Of a stretch of DNA of 64,000 nt, positions 31,891-42,785 are shown piece after piece. This DNA comes from Odontocerum albicorne (taxonomy: Eukaryota > Arthropoda > Insecta > Trichoptera > Odontoceridae), in the NCBI GenBank assembly GCA_949825065.1, contig OX463859.1, forward strand, positions 4,130,217-4,194,216. The letters run 5' to 3'. Position numbers and translations under genes: made by a program. The notes below the pieces were generated by a model that had not been told where the DNA came from, searched no databases, and worked only from the letters and a program-made list of their open reading frames with translations. Numbering within the stretch: position 1 is the stretch's first letter; each line of letters begins with the position of its first letter.

Positions 31891-31999
31891 TAATGACAAC
31901 GTATGTTGCCTAGTGGGTTAAAAACGCCCAGCGTCCTAACAGAGCTCTTTCTTATAACAAAATCGCACTTGTTAGAGGTTAGCGAGTGATGTTACGTAT

Positions 32000-32095
32000 T
32001 TATGTGTTATATTATTTTCAACACGTACAACAACGAACCGCATGTTCCATGTCTAATCGTGTTGTTCGAAATCCGTAAGCTTAATTAACGGAGCT
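32000..32095 (+). repeat. Dispersed ~100 bp repeat, second copy
   Basis: Partner of 26140-26237, ending ccgtaagcttaattaa in both. Confidence 0.6.
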
Positions 32096-32117
32096 TTATC
32101 GTCACCAAGTCACGTTT

Positions 32118-32711
32118 TTCAATTTATTTATTTATTTATGACAAGAAATATACACAATTTGAGAAAAACAACATATAATTTAATTTGGACATACAATTTT
32201 AATGGATCTGGGTTTGTTGCCTTTCATTTGTCGTATCCCCAGTAAACTAGGCTTTTGCCTGTATCTCACTGAGGATATTTAGCATAAAAAAAAAAACGAT
32301 ACTTCTTTCCGATTTTTGATTACACAAAAACAAAAACCCCGTTGCACGCTCTCATCAACCTGACAAACAGTGACACTCAATTACAACTGGAAACATCTTG
32401 CAAAATTCAACTCCTCACACATCATCACTCCAGAAAGACCAAAAATATTCATCCCACACTATACCGCACACAATCATAAATCTCACATAAATCCCTTCCA
32501 CTCGTCATTCATCCTGAAAGCCCAAGTACTCAAAATCCTGTCGCAATAACAACCACGCTCCGATCGACTGTCTAAATGGTTTTCCTACCTTTACCCTTAT
32601 TGAAGTCGGCACGCCATTGTATGTAATGGGAGCCAAATAAGCATATTGCCTTTGGGCAAAAGAGGTTTTAACTCTAGGGATGGTGAACATTTCATTAGCT
32701 GCCATGCGTGT
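32118..32711 (-). mobile_element. CR1-like LINE (IPRVK family), copy D
   Basis: C-terminal frame intact at 32505-32714 (MAANEMFTIPRVKTSFAQRQYAYLAP, YNGVP, FRQSIGAWLLLRQDFEYLGF). It lacks the A-rich 3' UTR insert of copies A and B (deletion near 32480). It breaks at the same 5' position as copies A and B. Confidence 0.8.
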
Positions 32712-32939
32712 CAATATATCCGGATAAACAATTATGATAAGTTGAAGGGATTATTCAAATTAATCAATTAAAGGATCAGTTGATTAAGGTTTTTTGGAGT
32801 ATTTTTCGGAGTGGTTTGGCTTATAGTGCCGACGTTTGACGATGAAACACCTTATTAAGCTAATATGAAGAATAGCGATAGTCTCAAAACATATTCAACT
32901 GGAGAACGCTACATTGTTTTAAATATCAAGATTAAATAC

Positions 32940-33290
32940 AAGATTAAATGATTGGGGATGAATATGAACTTAAGGTTGAAGGGTAGAATAAGATGAAGAA
33001 GATTACTCTGAGAGAGATTTAAGGAATGTTGAACGAATTAACGAAGAAAGACTAACAAAACGCAGTTAAAATGTGAGTAGAAGTCGTAGTAGATGAGAAC
33101 AAAGGAAAGTATGGTTAAATCAAGTGAGTGACATTTTGAAAGATGGAAATTTAAGAAGTAAGTGAAATTGTGGGACTTGTATTAGACAATGTACGGATGT
33201 AGAAGAAGCGAAGGATATATGTTGAGGTTTATCTTTTTTGCATAACCCAACAGGGGCATAACGTGATGGTATGTATGTATGTATTAACCA
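32940..33290 (+). mobile_element. GRPRK-family LINE 3' remnant, near full length
   Basis: Contains the whole 3' block from gatgaatatgaacttaaggttgaag through attaacgaagaaagactaacaaaacg, gtatggttaaatcaagtgagtgacattttgaaagatgg, gtagaagaagcgaaggatatatg to the tatgtatgtatg end. All frames are interrupted. Confidence 0.7.
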
Positions 33291-33790
33291 TAAAAAACGT
33301 AAAAAATAATTAAGGAGTTCAAAAAGTATTTAAGAACTTTCAAAGTTTTAGGTACACCAAATCAGATAATAACTTTTGTACCACCCGTTTTTATTAAAAA
33401 AGTAAAGCATTATGGAACAAGATTTTGCTTGTTCCATCCTTTTTAGGGAAAGTATTCAAAGATTGCACTGTGATATGGCAAACAAGTTTCGACACAATCA
33501 ACAAGACTTCTACCTTGTCCGCTCTTTACATGGTAACTTGAGCAAGTCAGCTTGTTCCTAGACATTGTGACGCTTGTGAGTAAATAATGGTCTACGGTTT
33601 AAGAATGAATGCCATTGAAAGCTGGACACTTTCACCTTTTCCAGATAAAAATGTTTTATAGATATTTAAGAAAAATAAAAGTTTAATGATAGCAACGAAG
33701 TTGATATGGACCGGATAATATGATAGTCCACAACAGTTGTTGACCATAACATGATGATAGTCCACAACAGTTATGAACCATGCCATAATG
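33291..33790. other. No gene recognised
   Basis: AT-rich. A short repeat (tgatagtccacaacagtt) recurs at 33720, 33755 and 33789. Confidence 0.5.
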
Positions 33791-33799
33791 ATAGTCCAA

Positions 33800-34062
33800 A
33801 ACAGTATTTTAGTTCAAGCTATGATATGTGGAAACGAAACGTGGACGTAAAACGAAACTGAAAAGGGGCAAATAAATGCAGTAGAAATACGTGCACTAAG
33901 TACGTAGGCTAAAAAAGAGCACTCTGGTTTGGGCACGTGGAACGAATGAATGAGGAAATACTAATCAAACAAAAATATAGTACAAATGTGATAGAAAAAC
34001 ACGAAAAATAAATTTTTGGTTCAAATGTATGATATTTTGAAAGAAGGAAACGTTAAAAGGTA
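33800..34062 (+). pseudogene. GRPRK-family LINE, extended C-terminal relic
   Basis: Goes further 5' than other copies: QAMICGNETWT, then NETEKGQINAVEIRAL, then (after a shift) HSGLGTWNE and the GHVERMNEEILIKQKYSTNV-type frame. The order YGxETWT, INAVEMRALR, GHVERM is the usual layout of this RT C-terminus. Its last part has become the unit of the minisatellite that follows. Confidence 0.65.
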
Positions 34063-34429
34063 GAGAAGTCGCTGGAGATTTATTAAAAGGGGTATAGATA
34101 TTGAAGAGCCATAAGGTAGAGAAGTCGTTGGAGATTTATTAAAAGGGGTATAGATATTGAAGAGGCATAAGGTAGAGAAGTCGTTGGAGATTTATTAAAA
34201 GGGGTATAGATATTGAAGAGGCATAAGGTAGAGAAGTCGTTGGAGATTTATTAAAAGGGGTATAGATATTGAAGAGGCATAAGGTAGAGAAGTCGTTGGA
34301 GATTTATTAAAAGGGGTATAGATATTGAAGAGGCATAAGGTAGAGAAGTCGTTGGAGATTTATTAAAAGGGGTATAGATATTGAAGAGGCATAAAGTAGA
34401 GAAGTCGTTGGAGATTTATTAAAAGGGGT
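34056..34429 (+). repeat. 56 bp minisatellite, about 7 units
   Basis: Units start with gagaagtcg at 34063, 34119, 34175, 34231, 34287, 34343 and 34399, exactly 56 bp apart, and contain tggagatttattaaaagggg and tagatattgaagaggcata. The unit is a piece of the adjoining GRPRK LINE (the part encoding about KSREVV...VDIEEA). The last unit is cut after ggggt by the BEL element and continues at 42328. Confidence 0.95.
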
Positions 34430-34863
34430 TGGTTTGGCGTTAGCCAAACCGGAAAGAATAGGATATAAAGGGATTCTACTCACGGTTGTGGTGTAGGTTC
34501 GTTGATGGCGTGGATAGCAGGATTCAGAGATCTTGGCTAACATCAGGTAACCTGTCGTGCACTTCTAGTGGTGGTCGCGGTTGGTCGGCGGTAACTTGGC
34601 CCAGGTTTCGGCGATGAAGCGCGTGCCGGCGACTTGGCTAGCCCGGATTTGAGGTCTTCTCCTGGCGATGGCGTACGAACAAGTGAACGAGACCGGGCGG
34701 AATGGTCGTCGAGGTAATGGTGACAGCCGGCGACAATAATCATATTCAATCGGCGTGATCAGTAGGTGACAATTAAACCGCGCGGGGCCAGTCGCGGCGG
34801 TAGGGGGGCCCGACAGGGCCGGCCCAACAAGACGATACTTCGCGTCACGCATCGGCGTGATCA
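34430..34863 (-). repeat. BEL 3' LTR
   Basis: 434 bp, with plus-strand ends tggtttggcg and cgtgatca. An inverted repeat tggtttggcgttagccaaacc lies at its outer end. The end of the integrase frame runs into it, to 34845. Confidence 0.95.
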
Positions 34864-35480
34864 TCCTGGGGCGCCGGGAGGACCTCCCACGGGAACCGGG
34901 CCAGCTTCGCAACCGGCCTTCTCAATTGTCCACTGGCTGTGTTGAGGTCCACCACACGTGTCACTCCATCGCTGCCTGGTATGGTGCGGGTGATGCGTCC
35001 GAGTCGCCACTTCAGTGCCGGCAGGTTGTTCTCCTTGATCAGGACAAGCTCTCCGATTTGAGGAGAGGAGGATGGTGAAAGCCATTTGGAACGGGTTTGA
35101 AGGGTGTGTAGATAGGAATTAGTCCACAGGAACCAAAAGCGCTGAGAGATGGCTTGTATGAGCCGAAATCGTCTGAGTGTGGTCAAGGAGCTATCGTCGA
35201 AAGACGCTTCGGGCAATGCAGTTAATGGGCGGCCCGTGAGGAAGTGGCCAGCTGTAAGGGGTTCAAAGTCTGAAGGATCAGAGGAAAGAGGGCAGAGAGG
35301 TCTGGAGTTAAGGACAGCCTCGATTCGTGTTAAGAGTGTGGTAAATTCCTCAAAGGTCAAGTGCTGATCACCTACGATTCTATAAAGTAATTGCTTTGTG
35401 GATTTTACCGCGGTTTCATGGAGACCGCCAAATGATGGAGCTGAAGGTGGGTTGAGCAACTTCATTGACTGAAAGAAATT
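34845..35480 (-). pseudogene. BEL integrase C-terminal part, frame-shifted from pol
   Basis: Continuation of pol after a single-base shift near 35450. It begins at LNPPSAPSFGGLHETAVKS (the third acidic residue region of the integrase core), then LTFEEFTTLLTRIEAVLNSRPL, FEPLTAGHFLTGRPL, the C-terminal WLSPSSSPQIGELVLIKENNLPALKWRLGRI block (a chromo-like/DNA-binding tail common in BEL), and a final VDLNTASGQLRRPVAKLARF. The terminal residues enter the LTR. The upstream part of this open frame (to 35654) is out-of-frame shadow of pol. Confidence 0.85.
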
Positions 35481-38400
35481 TCTGTACCTCCATGAGCTGA
35501 TTCCTAGCGCCCACATAATTTGTACCACAATCGGATCGGATGAGAACAGGCACACCGCGACGGGAAACGAACCGTTGTAATGCTGCGAAAAAGGCGTCCG
35601 TGCTGAGTGAAGAGACTGGCTCCAAGTGAACCGCCTTTGTGGAAAGGCACACAAAGATGCAGAAGTAAGCCTTCACAAGTTTTGCGCTTCTCAAAGTGCT
35701 GGATTTTATTAAGAAAGGGCCAGCGAAATCCGTAGAGACTTGAGAGAACACTGGCTGTGGTGTAACTCGATCCGCGGGAAGGTCGGCCATATATGGAGCC
35801 TTGGGTTGAGCGCGACAACGAAAACATTGGACGCATTTGTACACTCGATGCCTGATGACACGGCGTGCTGACAGTATCCAGTATTGCTGGCGTAAGAGTG
35901 CGTGTAGTGTGTCGGCACCAGGATGGCAGTGTATTTTGTGGTAGTGGTCAATTATAAGATCTACGAGTGGACTAGAGCTCGGAAGAATGAACTGATGTTG
36001 GGCGTCGTATCTGAGTGGGGCGTGAGAGAGACGACCACCTACTCTCAACAGGTTTTCCTTCAGAAACGGTGAGAGTCGCTTCAGTCTGATTGTGCAATCG
36101 CCCTTAGTTTGGAGTCGGTGGATGTCTTGGGCGAATGCATTCTGTTGTACAGAACGGACCCAGAATAGAAGGGCTTCCTTGCGTTCACAGACCGTCAAGG
36201 GACCAATGCATCGTGCAGTCTTAATTTTCCGACAATTGTCGATGAAGCGTTTAATGTAGCCTGTCACTCCTACCAGCTTTGTTAATGAGCTGAAACGTGT
36301 GAGCAGATCAGTGTTCAAGTCCGGCACGGCTATATGGGCTGTTACCTTCCTGGCCCTGAGTCCAGGCAAGGCATGGTGTCCCAGGGCGGGGGGAGTGATT
36401 GGCCATGTGCTTGGTGGTTCCTTTAGCCAGCTGGTAGACCACCATAAATCGTGTACAGATAGTGATTGAGCCGACATTCCTCTGCTAGCGCAATCTGCAG
36501 GGTTAAGGGCTGAAGGGACATGCTTCCACACTAGATTGCACGTGATGTTCGTGACTCGGTTAGCCTCAAATACTTGTAGGCGATGTGGCGGTGTGCTTAG
36601 CCACGCCAGTACTATGGTACTATCTGACCAACATATGTGCTGTCTTAATTGGATGTGGGCTGATAGCTGAGTTGAGACTCTAGTCATGAGCTGAGATAAT
36701 AGAAGGGCTGCTGAAAGTTCGAGTTTCGGTACGGTAAGACGGTTCCTTATTGGGGCGACCTTGGACCTTGCTGCAATGAGGTGGACATTTACGTGACCAT
36801 CGACATTGGTCTCATGGAGGTAAGCGACGGCGGCATAACCAGCTTCTGAAGCGTCTGCGAAGCCGTGCAGTGAATAAACGGAATTGGGCTTGTTTTGACA
36901 GATGTGTCTGGGGAGGCGCAGAGCTGAGAGCTGAGGAAGATCCTCTGAAATGTCTTGCCACTCCATCTGAACTTCTTTGGGAGTGGGTTCATCCCATTCA
37001 AGATTCAGGGTCCACAGTTTCTGGAGAAGGAGTTTTGAGCGGAATATGACAGGAGTAACCCACCCATTTGGGTCATAAAGTGAGGCTATTGTGCTGAGAA
37101 TAGATCGCTTAGTGATCTTTCCCATGGGAGGCAAAGTAATGCGGTAGGTGAACTCGTCCGTTTGAGGAATCCACTGTATCCCTAAGACCTTAATGGTGGG
37201 AGAGTCTGGGTTGATGTCAAAGTCCTTAGGTAGATCACACTGATCATCTGGGAAACGCTCAAGAAGGTTTGGTGTGTTTGATGTCCACTTGCTGAGCTGA
37301 AAGCCTCCCAGAGCAAGTAACTCAATCAGCTCCCTCTGCAGCGCTTGAGCCCCTATGACAGTGTCATCCCCAGTTAGGATGTCATCCACAAAGATGGACT
37401 TAGTGAGGACCTTAGCGGCTCTTGGGTAGTTATTACCTTCATCCTCCGCGAGTTGGAGAAGAGTGCGAATTGCATGGTAGGGACTAGACCGGAGACCATA
37501 AGTGACGGTCGAAAGAGCGTAAGTGAGTAAGGGTTGATCTGGTGAAGACCTCCAAAGTATGAGCTGATACCGTCTATGATCTGGGTGAACAAGAATGTTT
37601 CTAAACATCATTCGAATATCAGTGCTGAATACCACAGCATGAGTTCGGAAGGTCATGATAATATCAACAATGTCTTGCTGCAGAGATGGGCCTGTGTGAA
37701 GGCAGTCGTTAATACTGACACCATTGGAACTCCTACAGCTGCCATCGAAGACTGTGCGGAGCTTCTCTGAACCAGCCTTGAATATGCCATGATGAGGTAT
37801 ATAAAAGTGAGACTTACGATTGAAGGTACTTGGATGACAGGGTGACATGTGACCCAATTTGATATATTCCGTCATAAAGTCAATGTACTTTGAGCGGAGG
37901 GACGGGTTTTGTTGGAGTTTCTTCTCCAGGTTGAGAAATCTGCGTAAGGCAATGGCATATGTATTGCCTAGCTCAGGTGCATTATTGAGAAAAGGCAATG
38001 TGACGATATATTGCCCTGAGGGATCGCGAGTAGTGGTAGTGCGGAAGATTTCTTCACACTGATCTGGTAGCGAGCTGACATTGTTTTGGGACGCGAGTTC
38101 CTCTGATTCCCAGAACCTCTCAAGTGCCTTTTGAATATTTTGTGCTGATGCTTCTGATTGTGAGCCGCAAGTACGGGCTGAGTTTGGGTTGGATTGCTTT
38201 TGAGTTGAAGCGCATGAGTTGGGAGAGCCGCAATTAAGGGCTGAGTTTGGGTTGGATTGCTTTTGAGTTGAAGCGCATGAGTTGGGAGAGCCGCAATTAA
38301 GGGCTGAATTTGGGTTGGATCGCTTTTGAGTTGAAGCGCATGAGTTGGGAGAGCCGCAATTAAGGGCTGAATTTGGGTTGGATTGCTTTTGAGTTGAAGC

Positions 38401-39303
38401 GCATGAGTTGGGAGAGCCGCAATTAAGGGCTGAGTTTGGGTTGGATTGCTTTTGAGTTGAAGCGCATGAGTTGGGAGAGCCGCAATTAAGGGCTGAATTT
38501 GGGTTGGATCGCTTTTGAGTTGAAGCGCATGAGTTGGGAGAGCCGCAATTAAGGGCTGAATTTGGGTTGGATCGCTTTTGAGTTGAAGCGCATGAGCTGG
38601 GAGAGCCGCAATTAAGGGCTGAATTTGGGTTGGATCGCTTTTGAGTTGAAGCGCATGAGTTGGGAGAGCCGCAATTAAGGGCTGAATTTGGGTGTGATGC
38701 CGGTGCAGTATTTTGGTCTTGAATAGGTCCCAGTAATGCAAAGTCAAAGATCGTGCCGAAGGCTATAGGCCTGCCGGGCCCCAACGAGACCTTGGTACCA
38801 TCCAAAACCTGGCCAAGAACATCAGCGCCGAGTAGAAGATCGACTTGAGCCGGCACATTAAAACCCTCATCTGCTAGGGGAATTTTAGGTGTGTCCATCA
38901 TATGACTTATATGTGGAACTTTGCTCAATGGTAAATAACCAGTAACACTCTTTAAAACATGAGCTGTAGCCGTAATCGTAGGTTTGTCATTGTGTGTAGG
39001 CTTAAAAACAATTTGAATCGATGCCTTTGAGTTTTGTATGTATTGATTTCCGACTCCCGCAATTTTGAGTGATGCGCGCTGAAAGGGCAGGTGCAAAATT
39101 TTAGCCATGTGGTGAGTTATGAGCGTCACCATGGATCCGCAATCCAGAAGTGCTCTTGCTTTGTGAAAATGCCCATTAACATCTGCAATCTCTAGCGATA
39201 CCGTTGGTAATAATATTGGAGAGTCATTTGGTGTCTCAAGCTCGGGCTGAGCTGAGCTGTTGGTGAGTGTTTCATGTTCCTGGTGTTCTGTTATAGTTGG
39301 TAG
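35416..39303 (-). pseudogene. BEL pol: protease, RT, RNase H, integrase N-terminal part
   Basis: Open from just after a TGA at 39306 to 35416; the first Met is at 39132, but the frame starts earlier with LETPNDSPILLPTVSLEI and ARALLDCGSMVTLIT. Counting from 39132: the protease is before residue ~140 (DCGS just upstream, VDLLLGADV at ~97-105). A 21-residue repeat runs through ~148-325. The RT follows, with KLRTVFDGS, TDIRMMFRNI and the active site SIFVDDILTG (~577). RNase H is at LHGFADASEAGYAAVAY (~755) and KLELSAALL. The integrase HHCC zinc finger (HCHPGADTLHALL, CVQCFRC) is at ~1065-1105, and core acidic residues are in STDFAGPF (~1135) and IRSDCGTNY (~1200). It ends in a frameshift before the third core acidic residue. 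Confidence 0.93.
38150..38695 (-). repeat. 63 bp tandem repeat inside BEL pol, about 8-9 units
   Basis: The unit encodes NPNSALNCGSPNSCASTQKRS and stays in frame because 63 is divisible by 3. Units differ at one codon (KR/KQ) and occasionally at others. It also keeps a second minus frame open (37968-38747), which is a by-product. It lies between the protease and RT and replaces the usual linker. Confidence 0.95.
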
Positions 39304-39684
39304 TCATAATTGTGGGTCCTGCTGATTATTTATTCGGGTTGGCGGCGGAGACCTATATCCTGTTAGTGACGAGCGCTGTGCAGATTCACGGGCTGATAGC
39401 CGCCGAGGCCGCTCTCGGGGTGACAATGGCCGAAAGTGGGCTGATGATTGCGTCGATGACGTACCAGGGTGGTGAAGGGAAGTGTGATGCCTGTCACTCT
39501 TGCACTCCCGGCACGACCCCGTAGTTTCGCAATCATTTGACAAATTGCTGTCTTTGTGGAGTACGAGCACGCTGCAGGGTGGATGACCGTCCGCCTGAGC
39601 CATAAAAGAGTGGTGAGGGCTGGTGAATGGGCTGATTAGATGTGTTGGCTCTTTCTGTTTCAACACAGCGTGCATGTTCTTCAA
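39304..39684 (-). pseudogene. BEL gag C-terminal zinc-knuckle segment
   Basis: 126-codon frame, in phase with pol and separated from it only by the TGA at 39304-39306. It carries GSCRECKSDRHHTSLHH (C-x2-C-x4-H-x4-H, the second BEL knuckle) near 39500 and then a Ser/Arg/Pro-rich linker. The first ~50 codons overlap the gag frame in another phase, so the real joint lies between 39690 and 39530. Confidence 0.8.
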
Positions 39685-40528
39685 GAAACGTGATTAAATG
39701 TTGAAGGGTAGGCAGACGTTCATCCGACCCGTGCCTACGTTCGAACAAAGAGCGGAGTTCACCTTTCAGTTTTCGTACCAGTATGGATACGAAAACGTAA
39801 TCACACTCTTTAATGGGCAGATTTAAATTTTGTAGTGCTGATTGAGCTGAAACGAGGGGGTTTAAGAACAGCTGACGGATATCTGAGCGGGATGTGATAG
39901 TGGGAAGCTCCAACATGACATCCACAAACCGGTCGATGAGCACCCTGCGGTTTTCATAGCGCTTAGTCAGAATGGCTAAGGCCACCGCATAGCCCTCATT
40001 GGTGATCTTTAAGTGAGATATCATGCTAAGAGCCTCTCCACTAAGACTCGAAAAAAGGTAATGGAGCTTCACTGCATCGGAAAGATTGCCGATTTGGTCC
40101 GTCAAGCTCTTAAAAATGGCAATGAATGACGGCCAATCTTCCAATTTTGAAGAAAATTTAGGAAGCTCAATTTTGGGCAGAACGGAAGCGGGTATAGAAG
40201 ATGTTGAGGGCTGAGAAGCCGATGCAGTCGGTTGTGAAGTGAAACTTGCTTTGGCGACAAGCATATCTGTGTAAGCATCGCATGCTGCACGATAGTTGTC
40301 GGTATATTGGGTCTCTGTCTTATCATCGAGATCAGTGGAATCCAATATCCGGTAATACACGTCATCCAGCCTACTTTTGACCTCATCTGATTTAGAGAAG
40401 CGCCCCTCAAAGTCAGCAACGGAATACTTCGAGAAGTCACCTGAATTTATGGCAGATGCAATGTCTCTTAGTTGCGTTATTGCTCTGTGGCTCTCACGAA
40501 ATTTTGCGGCTTGTGATTTTGACGGCAT
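39533..40528 (-). pseudogene. BEL gag
   Basis: The likely start is the Met at 40528 (MPSKSQAAKFRES); the frame is open to 40576, giving 347 codons in all. The N-terminal half is a helical region (ITQLRDIASAI, VKSRLDDVYYRI). From about residue 135 comes the DUF1759-type capsid region: LPKIELPKFSSKLEDWPSFIAIFKSL, IGNLSDAVKLHYLFSSLSGEA and ILTKRYENRRVLIDRFVDVML. It ends in LQHLITFLEEHARCVE and an Arg/Gln-rich tail, then stops early by a one-base shift just before the zinc knuckles. It would form the particle shell in an active element. Confidence 0.9.
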
Positions 40529-40582
40529 TTTTGTTTTTTGTAATAAAATAGAAAAACAAGCACAGAGAAGACACAAAAGAAG

Positions 40583-41235
40583 AAGAAGAAAAGGCAGATA
40601 ATATTATGGGCAAGCTGAGAAAGGATGGCAATAGCTGAGATTTAAAATTAATATCAATTTGAAAAAGAATACTAATGTTGTAATAAAGACGAAACTAGCA
40701 AAGATCAAAATCTAAGAAGAAGAAGAAAAGGCATATAAAATTATTAGCAAGCTGAGAAAGAACGTGGTTAGAGGTTGAGATTTTAAAATTTGAATTTGAA
40801 AAAAAATAAAGTATTTTGTAATAAAGAGAAAAAGTAGCAAAGATAAAAATGTAAGAAGAAAAGGCAGATAATTATGGGCAATCTGAGAAAGGATGGCAAT
40901 AGCTGAGATTTAAAATTAATAGCAATTTGAAAAAGAATACTAATGTTGTAATAAAGACGAAACTAGCAAAGATCAAAATCTAGGAAGAAGAAGAAAAGGC
41001 ATATAAAATTATTAGCAAGCTGAGAAAGAACGTGGTTAGAGGTTGAGATTTTAAAATTTTAATTTGAAAAAAAATAAAGTATTTTGTAATAAAGAAAAAA
41101 AGGTAGCAAAGATAAAAATGTAAGAAGAAAAGGCAGATAATTATGGGCAATCTGAGAAAGGATGGCAATAGCTGAGATTTAAAATTAATAGCAATTTGAA
41201 AAAGAATACTAATGTTGTAATAAATTTGAGAGTTT
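40583..41235 (-). repeat. Tandem repeats in the BEL 5' leader (~268 bp unit)
   Basis: The words aggcagataat-attatgggcaa begin at 40592, 40861 and 41129, about 268 bp apart, so 2.4 units. Each unit is itself two related ~134 bp halves (agctgagaaagga-ggcaatagctgag and agctgagaaagaacgtggttagaggttgag). Non-coding. Confidence 0.85.
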
Positions 41236-41893
41236 AAAATATGAAGCACAATGTATAAACGACGAAATAGTGAATGAGGAGAAGAAGTTTAGCAGCAACT
41301 TGAAAAGTGAATAATACTGGAAAAAATTTAAAAACTTAATATTTTATAATTTACTATAATAAATAGTTCGTGTTCAAAAACTGGGATGCTTCCCCCAAAG
41401 ATATTTAGAATAAATTGTTATTTGCTCGCGTTATCAAAGAGAACATCGTTAGTAATTTAATAAATGCATTCACAATTCGATAAAGTCAAATTGCAACAAC
41501 AATTGTTTCCTGTTAATTTTTAAAATATACCGATGGTAATTCGGTCTAAAAATAGACAAAACATGTTACTTATTTGAATATAAATCGGTGATTTAAATAT
41601 TCTTTGAATTGAATAAAATTAATATGTACCCGCAATAATTTATTTAGTTTGAAATGAATAATGGATTATTAGAATTTACAAACAACATGATACACGAATT
41701 CAACACCTGTATATTCGCTTTGTGATGACACAAACTTTGAGGAATTTTTTTTTTCTTTGAAGGGAGAAATGTTTTTGACTTTGAAATGATTTTGAATCGG
41801 ATTATTAAAAGGCGGCTGTAATTGATTTAGCTTGAGATAGTGGTTCAGTGGACTGTTTTTTCATGGCTATGGTAACGGATTCGAAGGACCATA
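41236..41893 (-). other. BEL leader, upstream part, with PBS candidate
   Basis: AT-rich untranslated leader. The minus-strand word tggtccttcgaatccg at 41876-41891 is a good primer-binding site because it starts TGG two bases from the LTR. The tRNA type was not determined. Confidence 0.6.
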
Positions 41894-42327
41894 TGGTTTG
41901 GCGTTAGCCAAACCGGAAAGAATAGGATATAAAGGGATTCTACTCACGGTTGTGGTGTAGGTTCGTTGATGGCGTGGATAGCAGGATTCAGAGATCTTGG
42001 CTAACATCAGGTAACCTGTCGTGCACTTCTAGTGGTGGTCGCGGTTGGTCGGCGGTAACTTGGCCCAGGTTTCGGCGATGAAGCGCGTGCCGGCGACTTG
42101 GCTAGCCCGGATTTGAGGTCTTCTCCTGGCGATGGCGTACGAATAAGTGAACGAGACCGGGCGGAATGGTCGTCGAGGTAATGGTGACAGCCGGCGACAA
42201 TAATCATATTCAATCGGCGTGATCAGTAGGTGACAATTAAACCGCGCGGGGCCAGTCGCGGCGGTAGGGGGGCCCGACAGGGCCGGCCCAACAAGACGAT
42301 ACTTCGCGTCACGCATCGGCGTGATCA
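41894..42327 (-). promoter_or_regulatory. BEL 5' LTR
   Basis: 434 bp, identical by eye to the 3' LTR except 42144. It should hold the promoter of the element; I could not single out a TATA box with confidence. Confidence 0.9.
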
Positions 42328-42332
42328 GGGGT

Positions 42333-42785
42333 ATAGATATTGAAGAGGCATAATTGTATATCGCAATAAAATGGTTTGGTTCTCTACAAGTGATGGATAG
42401 CTTGTTCGGAGTTTCGGTCCGATGGTAGGACACCCTACTCCTTCATCGGATAAGTTCTGACTGTTAAGATATTTATTGGAAATTTTTGGATCTTTTTGGG
42501 AATCGGGAAAGGATAGGTTTGTGGTAATTGTTTTGATTTTATGAATGATTATGAGAAATTATAAACGATTAAATACATATATAAATATGATGATATATAC
42601 ATAATATTAAATACAAATATACATAAATTTGTGTCGTCACACACTGTTTTATATTGAATGGGTGAAAAAAAAAAAAAAAAAAAAAAAAAATGAAAAAATA
42701 AATAAATGAATTGTGAGGTTTGGTTCTCTCTCCTCTTTGCCTATACTGACGTTAAGCAACCTATTAAGAAACGTAAATAGTTGAA
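42333..42785. other. No gene; poly(A) run
   Basis: Resumes the minisatellite unit (atagatattgaagaggcataa) and then AT-rich DNA with an A run at 42667-42690. Confidence 0.6.

Larger units (their letters stand above)
34430..42327 (-). mobile_element. BEL/Pao LTR retrotransposon, 7.9 kb
   Basis: Minus-strand element with 434 bp LTRs (TG...CA) at 41894-42327 (5') and 34430-34863 (3'), differing at one base by eye (34680 C, 42144 T). The target duplication GGGGT is at 34425-34429 and 42328-42332. A PBS candidate (tggtccttcgaatccg on the minus strand) begins 2 nt inside the 5' LTR. The order is leader with tandem repeats, gag, zinc knuckle, protease, RT, RNase H, integrase. Gag-pol is normally one long frame in BEL; here it is cut by two single-base shifts (about 39600 and 35450) and one TGA (39304-39306). 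Confidence 0.95.

Noticed and set aside
34543..34912. GC-rich open frames in the BEL LTR
   Set aside because: Lie inside the LTR, and the same frames appear in both LTR copies; they are not genes.
37968..38747. 259-codon repetitive frame, apparently a repeat protein
   Set aside because: Second reading frame of the 63 bp repeat in BEL pol, open only because the unit length is a multiple of three.
34430..42327. Endogenous retrovirus with envelope
   Set aside because: No envelope frame lies between integrase and the 3' LTR; the integrase runs into the LTR, as in ordinary BEL/Pao elements.
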